DNA from: Capsicum annuum
Lineage: Eukaryota; Streptophyta; Magnoliopsida; Solanales; Solanaceae
DNA: 64,000 nucleotides
Assembly (NCBI RefSeq): GCF_002878395.1
Contig: NC_061114.1
Location: forward strand, 169,138,617-169,202,616
Direction: 5' to 3'
The position numbers and the translations under genes are program-made. Positions 1 to 10,732 of the stretch are shown here, in pieces. Position 1 is the stretch's first letter, and every line of letters starts with the position of its first letter. The notes under the pieces were generated by a model. That model saw only the letters and a list, made by a program, of their open reading frames with translations. It ran no database searches and was not told the origin of the DNA.

Positions 1-1360
1 TCATTCTATGTATGAATCAAATACGTCTTCTAAGTACATCCCTTTCCTAGAAACTAATTCATATTCTATATTTTATAAAGAAATAAGAACCATACTTTGT
101 TTATTCCCATGCTCTATCATTCTATTCCCTCTCCCGAGATCAAAAAATCGACAATATATGTATTCTAAGGGTCGCGAATCCTTAAAATAATTAAAATAAG
201 ATTAAACAAACAACAAATAATGATAAGCAAATCAAACAACCAATAATGATAAGCAAATTCAAAAACATCGTACTTATATTGTTGGATTCAACCTCTGAAA
301 GGGAGTTTTTAGCCACTCATAGGCATAATCAACATCCAATTAATTGTATGAATGATTAAAACCATAAAATAAATATAAATTAAAGAAATATAAACCTAAA
401 AAGAAGTTGTGGTAGCTTCGAAGGTTGTTCCAAGTGATACGGGCTTCCAAGATTGTTAAAAAACTGTTTGGGAGGTCGGATTTATAGTATATAAGTCATA
501 GCCTCACTTGGATTATATTTCCAAATCATTCTTGGCCGAATTATCCTAATTTTGGTGGCCTTCGCATCACACTGACATGCCAGTTCACAATTGTTAAAAA
601 ATCTTTCAAATTCTAGTGTCTCGTCGCGATTTCAACGCGTCACGAAGCCTCTTTAAACTCCAGTATAGGATAACGCACCATATATACAATAATTTGGGCC
701 TATATTGAATTCAGTGGTGGTTTTCACGCATCCATAGGCCTCTCCTAATTGTTACACGTGCCTCATAAATTTTAGGAGTTCAAATTGTGTCCAGCTTGCA
801 CCTTGTGCTTTCGTTGAGCCATTCCGAGCCATTTTGAGTTGTTTCCACATGATTTGAAGCTTGTATATCCTTAATATATTACTATATTCCATTCACCAAG
901 TATACTATAGGATTAATCACAACAATTAGAGCTCAAAACAATACAAAATACTCAATGATTAACTAGAAACACGAACTAAGCATAGGCTAAGTTCTCATTG
1001 AGCTTAAACTTATTGTTTTGACTCTTTTCTTGATCCACCCTTGGACATTATAACTAAGTTTTTTCACATATAAATACATAATAAAAACCTTATTAACTCA
1101 ATAAAGCACATTAGAACCCAACACAATAGACTAGAAAAACACCTAGCTCAAGCTAGTTACACTAGTTTTCTTGGTTGACTTCTAAATAATTAATTTGAAT
1201 CAAAACTCATGTGAAGCCACCATTAAACATTGTGAAAACATACTTGGACACATAAATGCTCATTTATATAATTATAAACACACATATCATAGGAATCATC
1301 CTCAAAACAAGGCTACAAAGGCTAGAATAGTAGCGCTAGAATGCATAAATACACCCAACA
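1..1360 (-). repeat. Element A 3' LTR (truncated by window edge)
   Basis: This stretch matches 6072-7437 base by base apart from scattered substitutions and small indels. On the minus strand the LTR begins at 1360 with TGTTGGGTG, directly after a G-rich polypurine tract. Roughly the last 410 bp of the LTR, corresponding to 5657-6071, lie left of the window. The small open frames in it (8-190, 1195-1407) are AT-rich chance frames with no recognisable domain. Confidence 0.85.
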
Positions 1361-1374
1361 TCACCACCCCACTC
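1361..1374 (-). promoter_or_regulatory. Element A polypurine tract
   Basis: The minus strand reads AGAGTGGGGTGGTGA up to the first base of the 3' LTR. A purine run abutting the LTR start is the usual second-strand primer of LTR retrotransposons. It fixes the 3' LTR boundary at 1360. Confidence 0.7.
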
Positions 1375-3189
1375 TTAAAGCCTTGTTCTTCCTCGAAAAA
1401 CTCTTAACTATAAACACCATGAGCTGAAGAGACTCCACACTTCATAAATATCTTCAAGCTAGCACTACAATGACTACACAGAATGCAATTTACAACACTA
1501 AGCATTTTATACACAATTGAAAGATCAAGAATCCTACTTCCAAAACAACCTAGCCTCAAGAATGGACTCCACAAGTGACAAACTCATGCATATTTCTCAA
1601 TCAAAGACATCAAAAGAATCACCCATATTCACCAAATATGTGTCCCTAACCACAAGAAAATTACCCATAATCACTCACAATGATGCAAATTGTCACAATG
1701 GGCATACAAATTAAGTTATGCTCACTCTCACAAAGAATTCACAAGTTACACATAATGCATCATAGATTTTCCCTTAGTGTAATGCTCCACTAATATTAGA
1801 ATGTTAATTTTAGTATCAAGAATTCACAAGTTACACATAATGCACCATACACTTTCCCTTAGTGTAATGCTTCACTAATATTAGAATGTTGATTTTAGGA
1901 TCAAACATGTCTTTTTCGGGTTGTAACGTAAGCTAAGGGACGGGTAGGAACTATTTGGGAATAGTGACTAACCTCTCTAAGAGCTTTAATATAATACATT
2001 AAACAATTAAAATCAATATCCAACAACCAAGTTACACTTTTTCATTCATCCATACCTTTTGTTGTTGCCTCATCTCTTTTAAACATTTTCACAAAAACTT
2101 GGTGGACACAAAGTTTACTACCACAAAATCAATTTTTTTCTTTTTTCACAATCAAGGCAATATTTTTAGCATAAATTATATCACAACCATCCACCACACA
2201 TTAATTATACACCAATAACTATTACCTTGGAGCATCAATTTCACCTTTTTCTTCTTCAATTTATCAAATCCTTACTTAATCAATTTTTCATTAAAGCATT
2301 TAGGAGTTTTTTGATTAAATTATAGTCTATCAAAGAAGGGATTAGGCTACGTATGTGGTTACCAAAAAAATTAAGCTAAAAGCTCAATGGGTGTTAACTA
2401 GGATAATACACAAATGGTAGGACAAATAGAAGGTATAAAACAAGTCTATCAAAGAAATTTCTAAATCATCACCTAAACACACACTCTTTATTTTGCTTTA
2501 CACACACACCGGGAAAGTTCTAGATATCACATGCAACAAGGAATATACCAAAACCTTACACTCACATGCAACATGCTCCACTCAATAGGATTGTCATTGA
2601 CTCTCAACCAACAACAGTATGAATTCAAATTTTAGCCATCAAGTACAAGAGTCATAAAAATGAGCCTCAGAGTCTCAAAAAGTAATTCACACAAATCAAT
2701 ATATTTTTTTTTAACAAACCCACTTGCATAATGTAATAAAAAATAGCACCAATCAAGAATATCTCACATATTCCTAATCTAAGAATTTTTAAATTGAGCT
2801 AAAATTTGGGAATTTCCCCACCCCACACTTAAAAATCTCCTTAGTCCCCCAAAGTGAATTTAAAATTAAAAAAGATATAAATACTCCTTGAGGCCTCTAG
2901 CCCTAGCTAGTAGCATTTTTACGCTTAAATGGGATCCATAGGACTCCACACTCAGTCTTTACCATGCTCTTAGCTTAGGTTTTTGATACTTAGACTTCCC
3001 AATAACCCGTGACTCAACCAAAAATAAAACAACATGAAATAAAACTAAAAAAAAGCTGAGAAGAAAAAATACCTAATTAACTTGGGTTGCCTCCCATGAA
3101 ACTCTTGATTTAGTGTCGCGGCACGATCCATATCAATTTAACCATATTCTTTAACCCTTTTAAACCTTTTTGGGAGCCATTTTTTAAAT
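1375..3189 (-). other. Element A post-pol non-coding region
   Basis: This stretch of 1.8 kb has no domain-bearing frame on either strand. Near 3060-3130 the minus strand carries a phrase (GTTTCATGGGAGGCAACCC) that in complete Athila/Tat elements follows the end of pol (recalled family knowledge). Near 2815-2835 it carries AGTGTGGGGTGGGGAAA, another phrase typical of this zone. So the sequence passes from protease straight to the post-pol region, which indicates loss of the whole RT-RNase H-integrase segment. A plus-strand frame at 1517-1714 is unremarkable. Confidence 0.6.
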
Positions 3190-3780
3190 TTATTTTAGAC
3201 ATTTTGATTTTTCACTATCAAAGTCACCATCCATTTTCACATCAACCTTTATCATATTGGGACAAAGTGATTTCTTCTTAGGCCACTCAATCAGGTAATC
3301 CAAAGAGGTCTTTGGTGGACTAACCACCCCACACTTTTCCCTTTCAATAGAATTTATCACATACAAATCTTTAATTTGGGGTTTTACAATGGGTGCTTTG
3401 TAATAATCAAATACCAACTCTTCATCATCTACCCTCATCTTGAGTGTTCCTTCTCTAACATTAATCAAGGCCCCTCCGATTGCTAAGAATGGATTCCCTA
3501 ATATGATTGGTACCTTTTCATCAGCCTCAAAACCAAGAATAATAAAGTTAGAAGGAATAATGAATTTATCAACCTTTATGAGGACATCCTCAATTATTCC
3601 ATCCAGATATGCAAATGTCCTATCTGTCAGCTACAATACCACGATAGTAGGTCATGGTTTTCCCAAACCTAATGCTTTAAACAATGATGGGGCATCAAAT
3701 TTATGCTTGCCCCCAAGTCACAGAGTGCATGAACCACTTTAATCCCAATTTAAATAGGAATAGCAATCTTCCCTTGATCT
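3190..3780 (-). pseudogene. Element A protease (Ty3/gypsy aspartic protease remnant)
   Basis: Minus-strand translation of 3690-3750 gives ALCDLGASINLMP, the aspartic protease active-site region in the D-L-G form used by Athila/Tat elements. Further on it reads LGNPFLAIGGALINV and then a 92-residue open frame (3190-3468) with LVINSIE-like text typical of the C-terminal flank of this protease. In complete elements this would process Gag-Pol. Here the reading frame breaks near 3610-3660, so only pieces are open, and no RT follows. The 100-aa plus-strand frame at 3440-3742 is its antisense shadow. Confidence 0.7.
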
Positions 3781-5400
3781 TTCACTTTCTTGGGGATGTT
3801 TTGTGTTATCACAGTACTACACTCTTCAGTGAGTGCTATAGCTCCCATATTCTGTAGTTTCACCTTCTTTGCCACCATATCCCTTAAGTACTTTTCATAC
3901 TTGGGCATACTCTACAAAACATATAAAAGAGGTAAATTAATATAAAGCTCTCTGAATGTGTCAAAGAACTTTTTGAACATTTCATCCTTCTTCACTTTTA
4001 TTAGACTTTGAGGAAAGGGTAATGACAACATATTTTTCCTCTCTAGTTCAGCAATTTTTTCTTTTAAGTACTCAAATTTTCTTGAGTTTTCAGCAACACT
4101 GTTATTTTCCTGTTGGGTCAACACATCAATATCTACCTCCTTTCTTTCCTTGGATGGCACTACTTGAAGCTATTTACCATTCCTCAAGGTGATTTCCATA
4201 ACCTTATTTGGATTTTCTGTATTTGTTGGCAACCCACCTTATGGTCTGGCATTTAGTGCTTGTGATAATTGGCCTATTTGCAACTCTAAACTTCTTGTGG
4301 CTACTTATTGATTCTTTAAGTTTATAGCAAACTGTGTTTGATTAGCTAGGATCTACTTCAACATCTCCTCTGTGTTGCTAGTTAATTGACTGGGTTGAGC
4401 CTTTGGCTATGGGATTTGCTATTGATGTGCACTCCAAGGCAGAGTATGCCACTTCATTTTGTAGAAATTACCATATTTGGCCTTTGAGTATTACCTACAT
4501 ACATCACAGATTCTGGATTTGACTCACACATGGTAGCCATATAACTACTATTTCCGCATACTTCACACTAGCCTGCAACTTGTTGGATGGCATTGACTGT
4601 GGTTGTAGGTTGTGCTGCTCCCAACTTCATACTGCTAAATGATGTGTTGATAAAATTCTATAGTGCCGAAACCTATACTTATAAGGCTATGAATTGGCCC
4701 ACCTCTAATAAACTTGGAGTTTTTTTATGGCACTTCTAGAATCTGAATGCCAATCTTGATTTCCTTGTGCTATGTAGTTTAGCAATGTGTACAGCTCATC
4801 ATAAGTCAATTCCACCGCTTAACCACCTGAGGCTGAATTTATAAAATCTTCATATTGTGATCAATAGCTTCTACAAAAGTATGAGCAAGTACTTCATTCG
4901 AATGTTGTTGATGTGGACACTCCCAAAGAAGAGACTTAAAGAGTTCCCAAGCATGATAAAGGTTTTTATTAGTCTTCTATTTGAAGCTTAATATTTCAAT
5001 GCAAAGTCTCGCAGTCTTTCCTGATGGAAAAAATCTGATAAGGAACTTTCTGGCTAAGTCATCCAATGATGTAATTAAATTGGGCAGCTCCGTATTCTAC
5101 CACCTTTTAGCTTCCCCTAAAAGTGAATGGAGAAACAATGTCAGCCTCACATAATATAGAGTCTCCCAGTTGGAGTGAATGTATCAGGAAGCTCAATGAA
5201 GGTCTAAAAGTGGACTTATGGATCCTCATATGAAAGCCTTGTAAACTGTCCACTACTAATAAAAAGTTGGAGCATGTTATGTTTCAACTTGAAAATCCCT
5301 CAGTTGCTGGTCTTTAAATTGGGGAATTCAAGTTCATTAGAAGTGAGACTACCACTTCTCTAACTTTCCTACTAGCTTCTTATTGTTCAGCCAGAGTAAC
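3781..5400 (-). pseudogene. Element A gag and gag-protease linker (decayed)
   Basis: Reading the minus strand from about 5330 downwards gives a Retrotrans_gag-like pattern: GQFTRLSYEDP, then RLTLFLHSLLGEAKRW followed by a stop, SLDDLARKF, and YHAWELFKSLLWECPHQQ. These correspond to the family's conserved RL-F-SL---A--W, W-eLakkFl and -aWeRFk-LL--CPhh blocks. Further on are a Q-nucleocapsid-like stretch and an 82-aa open frame (3912-4160) with PFPQSLIKVKKDEMFKKF, the linker just before protease in Athila/Tat elements. Stops and frameshifts are frequent, so no full Gag can be made. Capsid function is inferred from family membership only. Confidence 0.7.
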
Positions 5401-5630
5401 GGTATTCTCTTGGCCTTCTTAGATTTGATGAATTCTAGGGAGAAGGATTTCTTCTCTCCTACATTGATGGAAAATTTGCTAGGGTTCTGGGTTTAGTTCT
5501 ACCAACTCCCAATCCCTTGCCAGCTTATAAACTTAGAAACCTATCTTCGGCAAACACAAAAACAAGACCAAGCTTAAAAATACCAAATAAATCTAAATAT
5601 CAAACTAAAATAAATAATTGCCAAAATTCA

Positions 5631-5650
5631 AGTCCCTGACAACGGTGCCA
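5631..5650 (-). promoter_or_regulatory. Element A primer-binding site (tRNA-Asp type)
   Basis: The minus strand reads TGGCACCGTTGTCAGGGACT. Against the complement of the plant tRNA-Asp 3' end (TGGCGCCGTTGCCGGGGA) 15 of 18 bases match, all three differences being transitions. It lies 6 bases inside the 5' LTR end, as a primer site should. tRNA-Asp priming is typical of Athila-type elements. Confidence 0.8.
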
Positions 5651-5656
5651 AAAACT

Positions 5657-7437
5657 TGATAGAGCACAAGCGTACATGCAAGTATACATGGTCTTATCAA
5701 GTAGTAAAGTGTCCTAATGAAAGACAAGTATCGATTCCACAGAGACTTGATCTAACAACTATTCTATTCTTGTTCACAATTTAGATTCAATTGATGCAAA
5801 CATAACCAAAAAGGCAGTTTGTAAATTATAACTTGAAATTAAAGTAAATAAGAGTCTTGAAACAATCTATGGGAAAAAAGTCATGGTTAAAGGACTTAGA
5901 ATAATCATACTGTGCTATTGAATTTCATTCGTTAACTTAATTATCTTGGTTGTTGATTCATAGGGTTAATTGCATGATCATGGTCGCTCGACCTCTAATT
6001 GTTTACCTAATTTGACATTACAAATACATCATTGAGCGGGAATGTAATAATCCAATTAGGAGTTTTAAAGCTATCATCCTATATATGAATCAAATAAGGC
6101 TTCTAAGTAAATCCCTGTCGTAGAAACTAATTCATATTCCTTATTTTATAAAGAAATAAGAACCATAATTTGTTTATTCCTATGTTATATTGTCCTATTC
6201 TCTCTCCCGAGATCAAAAGGTCAACAATATATGTATTCTGAAGCTTGCAAATCCTTAAAATAATTAAAATAAGAATAAACAAACAACCAGTAATGATAAG
6301 CAAATCAAACAAACTACATTCAAAATAATTGTACTTATGTTCTTGGCTTCAACCCTAGAAAGGGAGTTTTTAGCCACTCATAGCTATAATCAACATCCAA
6401 TTAATTGTATGAATGATTAAAACCATAAAATAAAGATAAATTAAAGAAATAAAAATGTAAAAAGAAGTTGTGGTAGCTTCCAATGTTGTTCCAAGTGATC
6501 TAGGGGTTCCAAGATTGTTTAAAACGTGTTTGGGATGTTGTATTTATAGCATATAAATCATAAACTCGCTTGGATTAGGTTTACACATTGTTCTTGGCAG
6601 AATTATCCCAATTTTGGTGGCCTCCACGTCATGCTGACATGCCAGTTCACAATTTTCAAAAATTCTATCAAACTGCAGCGTTTCATCGCAATTTCAATGC
6701 ATCACAGAGCCTCTTTATACCTCGGCATAGGATAAACGCGCCATATATTAAATAATGTGGGCATATTTTTAATAAATTGGTTTTTTGAGATGATCCATAA
6801 ACCACCCCTAATGGTCACATGCGCCCCATATATTTTAGGGGTCAAAATTGTATCCAACTATCTTTTTGTGCTTTTGTTGAGCCATTCTGAGCCTTGTTGA
6901 GCCATTCTGAGTTGTTTCCACATGATTTAAAGCTTGTATATCATTAATATGTCATCATAATCCATTAACCAAGCATCCTATATAATTAAAAACAACAATT
7001 TAGAGCTCCAAACAACAGAACATCCTCAACGATGAACTAGAAACACGAGCTAAGCATACACTAAATTCTCATTGAGCTTAAGCTTATTGTTTTAACTCTT
7101 TTATTGTACCAATTGACCTTTGAACATTATAAATAAGTTTTTTAACATATAAATACACAGTAAAACCTTAGTAACTGATTAAAATACATTAGAACCTAAC
7201 ACAATAGACTAGAAAAATATCTAGCTCAAGCTAGTTACACTTGTTTTCTTGGTTGACTTCTAAATGATTAATATTAATCAAAACTCATGTGAAACCACCA
7301 TTAAAAATTGTAAACACATACTTGAACACATAAATTCTCATTCATATCATTATAAACACATATAGAATAGGAATCATCCTCAAAAAAGGCTAAAAAGGCT
7401 AGAATAGTAGCTCTAGAATGCATAAATACACTCAACA
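5657..7437 (-). repeat. Element A 5' LTR (complete, about 1.78 kb)
   Basis: On the plus strand it starts TGATAGAGC and ends CACTCAACA, so the minus strand has TG...CA ends. The outer 1.36 kb is duplicated at 1-1360. The inner end is fixed by the primer site and the outer end by resumption of B2 interior sequence at 7438. It would carry promoter and polyadenylation signals, but I could not place them. Confidence 0.85.
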
Positions 7438-7715
7438 TCAGTTGGGTCTACTTGTGGTTCTTTATTCATTTATAATTCATTTTCATTCTTGGTTCAAGTT
7501 CGTACAAAACTTCTTTGAATCTTAAAAAAAAATCCATTTCGACTTAAAGAGTAGACTCACTCCCAAGCTCTCATGAGTTGCTAGCCAGTTTACCACACTT
7601 TAAGGACCAAGTGTGAGACGTTCAAAGTGTGTGAGAGTGTGATGAGGATTTTGTGAACTAATTTTTTTCTTTTTCTTTTATTTTTATAATTTTTTTTGCT
7701 TTAGGTACAATTGCA

Positions 7716-8027
7716 ATGGAAACCGCGGCGTCAACCTCACAAACCTTGGGCAATGATGCCACAAGTGCTATTTTGGCTAAACATGAAGCCTTGGCCCATC
7801 GATAGAAAGTGATAAATGAAATGGTGGATCATATGGGAGTTCCAAGGGAGAAAGTGGGCTGCGTAAACCCACGTGAAGAGGAAGGTCATAGATCATGTGA
7901 GCTCCAAGATAAAAATTCTCTCTCTTACACTCCAATGAACTTGGAATATCGTGATGTGGCTAGTAGTATCCAAGTGGGTGTGGTTAGTGGTTTGCCTATG
8001 GATTTCTATGAGCCTTTCCATAGTTAA
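7716..8027 (+). pseudogene. Element B2 first ORF, N-terminal part (function unknown)
   Basis: An ATG at 7716 follows a CTTTAG/GTACAATTGC phrase that resembles an intron acceptor and is conserved in B1. The frame gives METAASTSQTLGNDATSAIL, hits a TAG at 7803, and then stays open to 8027 (EMVDHMGVPREKVGC and so on). B1 has the equivalent start at 25064. Position suggests a Gag-like first ORF, but I see neither a capsid signature nor a zinc knuckle. I do not recognise the protein. Confidence 0.4.
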
Positions 8028-8164
8028 ACTCTTGGTGTTGACTGAATTAATTATGGGGTTAGATATGATTCTTTGAACATGTTGTATGATGAAGGCCTTA
8101 TTGATAGCCTTGTCAAGGAAGCCGAGAAAGGGAATAATCATGTAAACGTAACCTTGAATTACTT

Positions 8165-9090
8165 GTGAACCCTAGTTTTGATTGTTCTTGTGATAATGTT
8201 TTTGTATGTTATCCTTTTTCTCACTATGGTGATTTATATCTAAGTGAGGATTACTCTCTTGAAAGAGAAATTGGTGCATATTTAAAAATTTCATCTACTT
8301 CTTCCTTATGTATTTCTTATATTGTGCATACTCCCAGTAGAGGTCTTGAAACTAGTAGTAAGGTGCATATATGAGGACCTTATATTTAAAGCTGGATTGT
8401 GGAGAACCTTTCTCAACCCTTTTTTTGTCCTGATAATTCCAATGGAGATACAGAGGGTATGCCAAAGTTTTTGGTTGGCACCATAGGGACAAATTGGAAT
8501 AGCCAAAACCTATGTCCTTGGCTATTTCACCCATTTGACCCAGTAACCTTTTGGGATGTAGAGATTGTTATATGTTTAACTTGATGCTTGTTCAAAATGA
8601 AAAGAAAGGTGTGAATGAGGGTTTTGGTATCCTTTCCTATAATGGAACAATTTTCTTGGGGATTCACAATCCACTTGAGGAACCAACATTATGCAAGGGA
8701 AAGAACTCCTACCAAGATGAAGGGTCTTTAAAAAAGGGGAGCCATGAATGTTTCCAAGAGAGTTCAATATTGCGTGTTTACATTCTTGACCAAAGTTTTA
8801 TCACTGGTATGTCAAGAAGAGAGTCTTCTATTGAAACTTCTTTGGATAAACTCCATTTGTGTGATACCTTTTTTCTATATGTGTGTTGAGATGATGATTT
8901 CCATAGCCAGCTCCTTTGTGCCTTTTACCATAGAGTGATAATGATTAACATGAAGGATCCTTGGCTATACTTCAAGTGTGTTCCACCTTAGAATGAATAT
9001 GTTATTTGTTTTACTAAACCTAACCCTCATGCCATGAGGATGTTTCACTTGTTTGTCTTCTCTTTGATTTTGCAAGGTGTGAATTCGAAG
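8165..9090 (+). pseudogene. Element B2 unidentified 3' protein region (HPFDP / KDPWLY motifs)
   Basis: Broken open frames (8165-8374, 8399-8584, 8551-8889) contain WLFHPFDPVTFWD and, at about 8950, MKDPWLYFKCVPP followed by a stop. The same motifs recur in the equivalent part of B1 (HPFDPETLLGW near 26337; KDLWLNIKSVLP near 26460; KDCWLYSKSVPPW near 27000). Recurrence in two independently decayed copies shows that a real protein was once encoded here, between the first ORF and the 3' LTR. I do not recognise its family. An extra ORF in this position could be compared with env-like ORFs, but no transmembrane or signal evidence supports that. Confidence 0.45.
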
Positions 9091-9104
9091 TAGAAATATT
9101 TTTC

Positions 9105-9116
9105 AGAAGGGGGGGA
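9105..9116 (+). promoter_or_regulatory. Element B2 polypurine tract
   Basis: AGAAGGGGGGGA lies immediately before the start of the 3' LTR, the position of the plus-strand primer. The equivalent in B1 is AAGATGGAGAGGA at 27150-27162. Confidence 0.55.
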
Positions 9117-9852
9117 TCATATGAGAAAAATGATGATCATAACCTTTAATGACATAACCTGAGACCAACTCATAGAGAACCTAATTGTGGTCACATTGAG
9201 GAGAAGAGAGTGCGCATGGGGAGACCATTTTGGGCATTCCATGAGGCAAAGCCATGTGTGGAAGGTGGCTTGGCTTGTGGAAGTTGTGAAGCTTGAAGGA
9301 CCATGGTACTGAAGTGTAGGACTTAGTGAAAGGTGCATTTTCTCACTAAGGAGTGTTTGAGGGATTTCACAAGCTAAAAATACGCTCCAAAGCTACCCCA
9401 CCCTCATTTAGAGCATTTTGGACACTTTAGGTTGTAATAGATTATAAATAGGCCCTTTAGTATTATTTTACTTAGTTGATTATTGTTGTATGTTATTGAA
9501 ACACTTTGAAATACCAAATTACTCTCCCTACATGAGGCAAACCAAAACTTGACTTCACAAGTGAAGGTTCCACTTATGTTGTGTATTGGCTAGAAACGTG
9601 AGTTCTTGAGTGAACCGAAATCCTCTTGGATTCAACATAAGAACTTGGAGTTAGTTTACATGTTTGTAGGGGTTTTTGAGTTTAATATACTCCTTAGTTT
9701 CTAACTTACATGTTCTCTTTATGTCAAGTTATTTTTCCATTATCTCTCAAGTTAGTTTGCCTTTGTTGTTTCAGTTTGGTGTCTTGTACGTGTGGACTAT
9801 TTTGGTGAGATTTTGGACTGTTTTGAGCCTTCGTAGATACCGTTTGGCATCA
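9117..9852 (+). repeat. Element B2 3' LTR
   Basis: It matches B1's two LTRs over most of its length: the phrases AAAGGTTCCACTT, GAAACGTGAGT, TGAGTGAACCGA, GTCTTGTACGTGTGG and GTTTGGCATCA occur in the same order. It ends in CATCA at 9852, like the TATCA of B1. The first ~60 bp are diverged, so the left boundary is approximate. Confidence 0.65.
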
Positions 9853-10727
9853 ATATACTCCTAGAAGGATGCCAGTCAACATTTCCAGTGATCCTTTGCC
9901 GGTATAATGTCTTGTTTGCAGGAGTGGATCTACTATAGTTTTTAGGGTGAATGTTACACTGTTTTGCTGGAAAAATTTACCAAATTTGCATGCATAATTA
10001 AAACGGTTTGCCAACATAGAAAATATATTATCTAAAATTACAGTCCTCATTATAGACAGTGTGCAAGTCAATTGATTAGGTGCTTTAAATCCTAATTGGA
10101 GGATGGGATATTGATTCTTCGCAATTTTATTACTTTGGATACATGTTCACCTTCATTTGTTGATCTTTGTAATATAGAGTTTTCACCGATCAATTGATTA
10201 GGAAGAATTTATGAAATGAGTTATTTAGTGACTTTTACAAAAAAAATATTTCGTACTATTATTTCAAATGAGGTTATTTTGAATACATTCTTTCAACAAT
10301 TAAAACCTATCTAAATCCATATAGTACCTCTTTATTATATCACCTCATTATAACGATATTTCACTATAGCAACAAGATTTTCTCCATAATCGAATTTTCA
10401 TGTTATATTTACTTCTCTATGAAGACATTCTACCTATAATAGGAATAACATTTATAATAGTGGTATACTCTTTATAAAATTATCCTCCATAACAACATAC
10501 TCAAATATTATGTAATAATATTTTGTAATAAATGTATTACGTATAAAATAAAATATAAAACAATTATAATAATGATCAGTAATGTTATGCACATAGTAAA
10601 TTTCAAGTATGGATATCTAATTTAAAATATTTTTTATTATAATGGTATACGTCAGTTATTTAATAACATCACTAGGAAAAGGATGCTAATATTTATCTTT
10701 TTTATATCCATGTTATTTTTAGTTTAG
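9853..10727. other. AT-rich flank, host of D1
   Basis: There is no gene-like frame here. Together with 21025-22886 it formed one continuous sequence before D1 inserted, as shown by the CATAC duplication. Part of it (10320-10500) looks like an old MITE-like repeat; otherwise I see nothing. Confidence 0.6.
10320..10500. repeat. Possible degenerate MITE-like repeat
   Basis: The stretch alternates phrases such as ACCTCTTTATTATATCACC, ATTATAACGATATTTCACTATAGCAACA and ATAACATTTATAATAGTGG. These resemble a common plant foldback repeat built from TATAACGAC / TATAGCAACA words (recalled, not checked). A related phrase occurs inverted near 38380-38440 (CATTATAAAGAGGTTTTAC). I could not find clean terminal inverted repeats. 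Confidence 0.25.
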
Positions 10728-10732
10728 CATAC
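10728..10732. repeat. Left target-site duplication of D1 (CATAC)
   Basis: CATAC lies directly before the first base of D1's left LTR and is repeated exactly at 21020-21024, directly after its right LTR. Confidence 0.9.

Larger units (their letters stand above)
1..7437 (-). mobile_element. Element A: non-autonomous Athila/Tat-like LTR retrotransposon (gag-protease only)
   Basis: Two direct copies of a long sequence (1-1360 and the right-hand part of 5657-7437) flank a 4.3 kb interior. On the minus strand the order is 5' LTR (5657-7437), tRNA-Asp-type primer site (5631-5650), gag remains, protease remains, polypurine tract (1361-1374) and 3' LTR (1-1360, cut by the window edge). LTR termini read TGTTG...ATCA on the minus strand. 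The interior holds no RT, RNase H or integrase. tRNA-Asp priming and the gag-protease linker motifs point to the Athila/Tat branch of Ty3/gypsy (family knowledge). The element lies inside B2, whose interior starts at 7438. Its left target duplication lies outside the window. Confidence 0.85.
7438..9852 (+). mobile_element. Element B2: 3' part of a pol-less LTR element, host of element A
   Basis: This segment parallels the second half of the complete element B1 (about 24830-27826): the same phrase before the first ATG (GGTACAATTGCAAATGG in B1, nearly identical in B2), a similar unidentified protein region, and a 3' LTR matching B1's LTRs. It begins abruptly where element A ends, so A inserted into B2 and the rest of B2 lies left of the window. 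No RT, protease or integrase motif is visible. The class is best described as a LARD-like or otherwise non-autonomous LTR element. Confidence 0.7.

Noticed and set aside
3440..3742. 100-aa plus-strand frame
   Set aside because: It is antisense to the protease of element A and has no domain of its own.
6127..6312. 61-aa hydrophobic minus frame that looks like a membrane span
   Set aside because: It lies in element A's LTR, in AT-rich DNA; the homologous part of the other LTR does not keep it.
7438..10727. A host protein-coding gene on the plus strand (frames 7809-8027, 8165-8889)
   Set aside because: The region is paralogous to the interior and LTR of element B1, so it is retroelement sequence.
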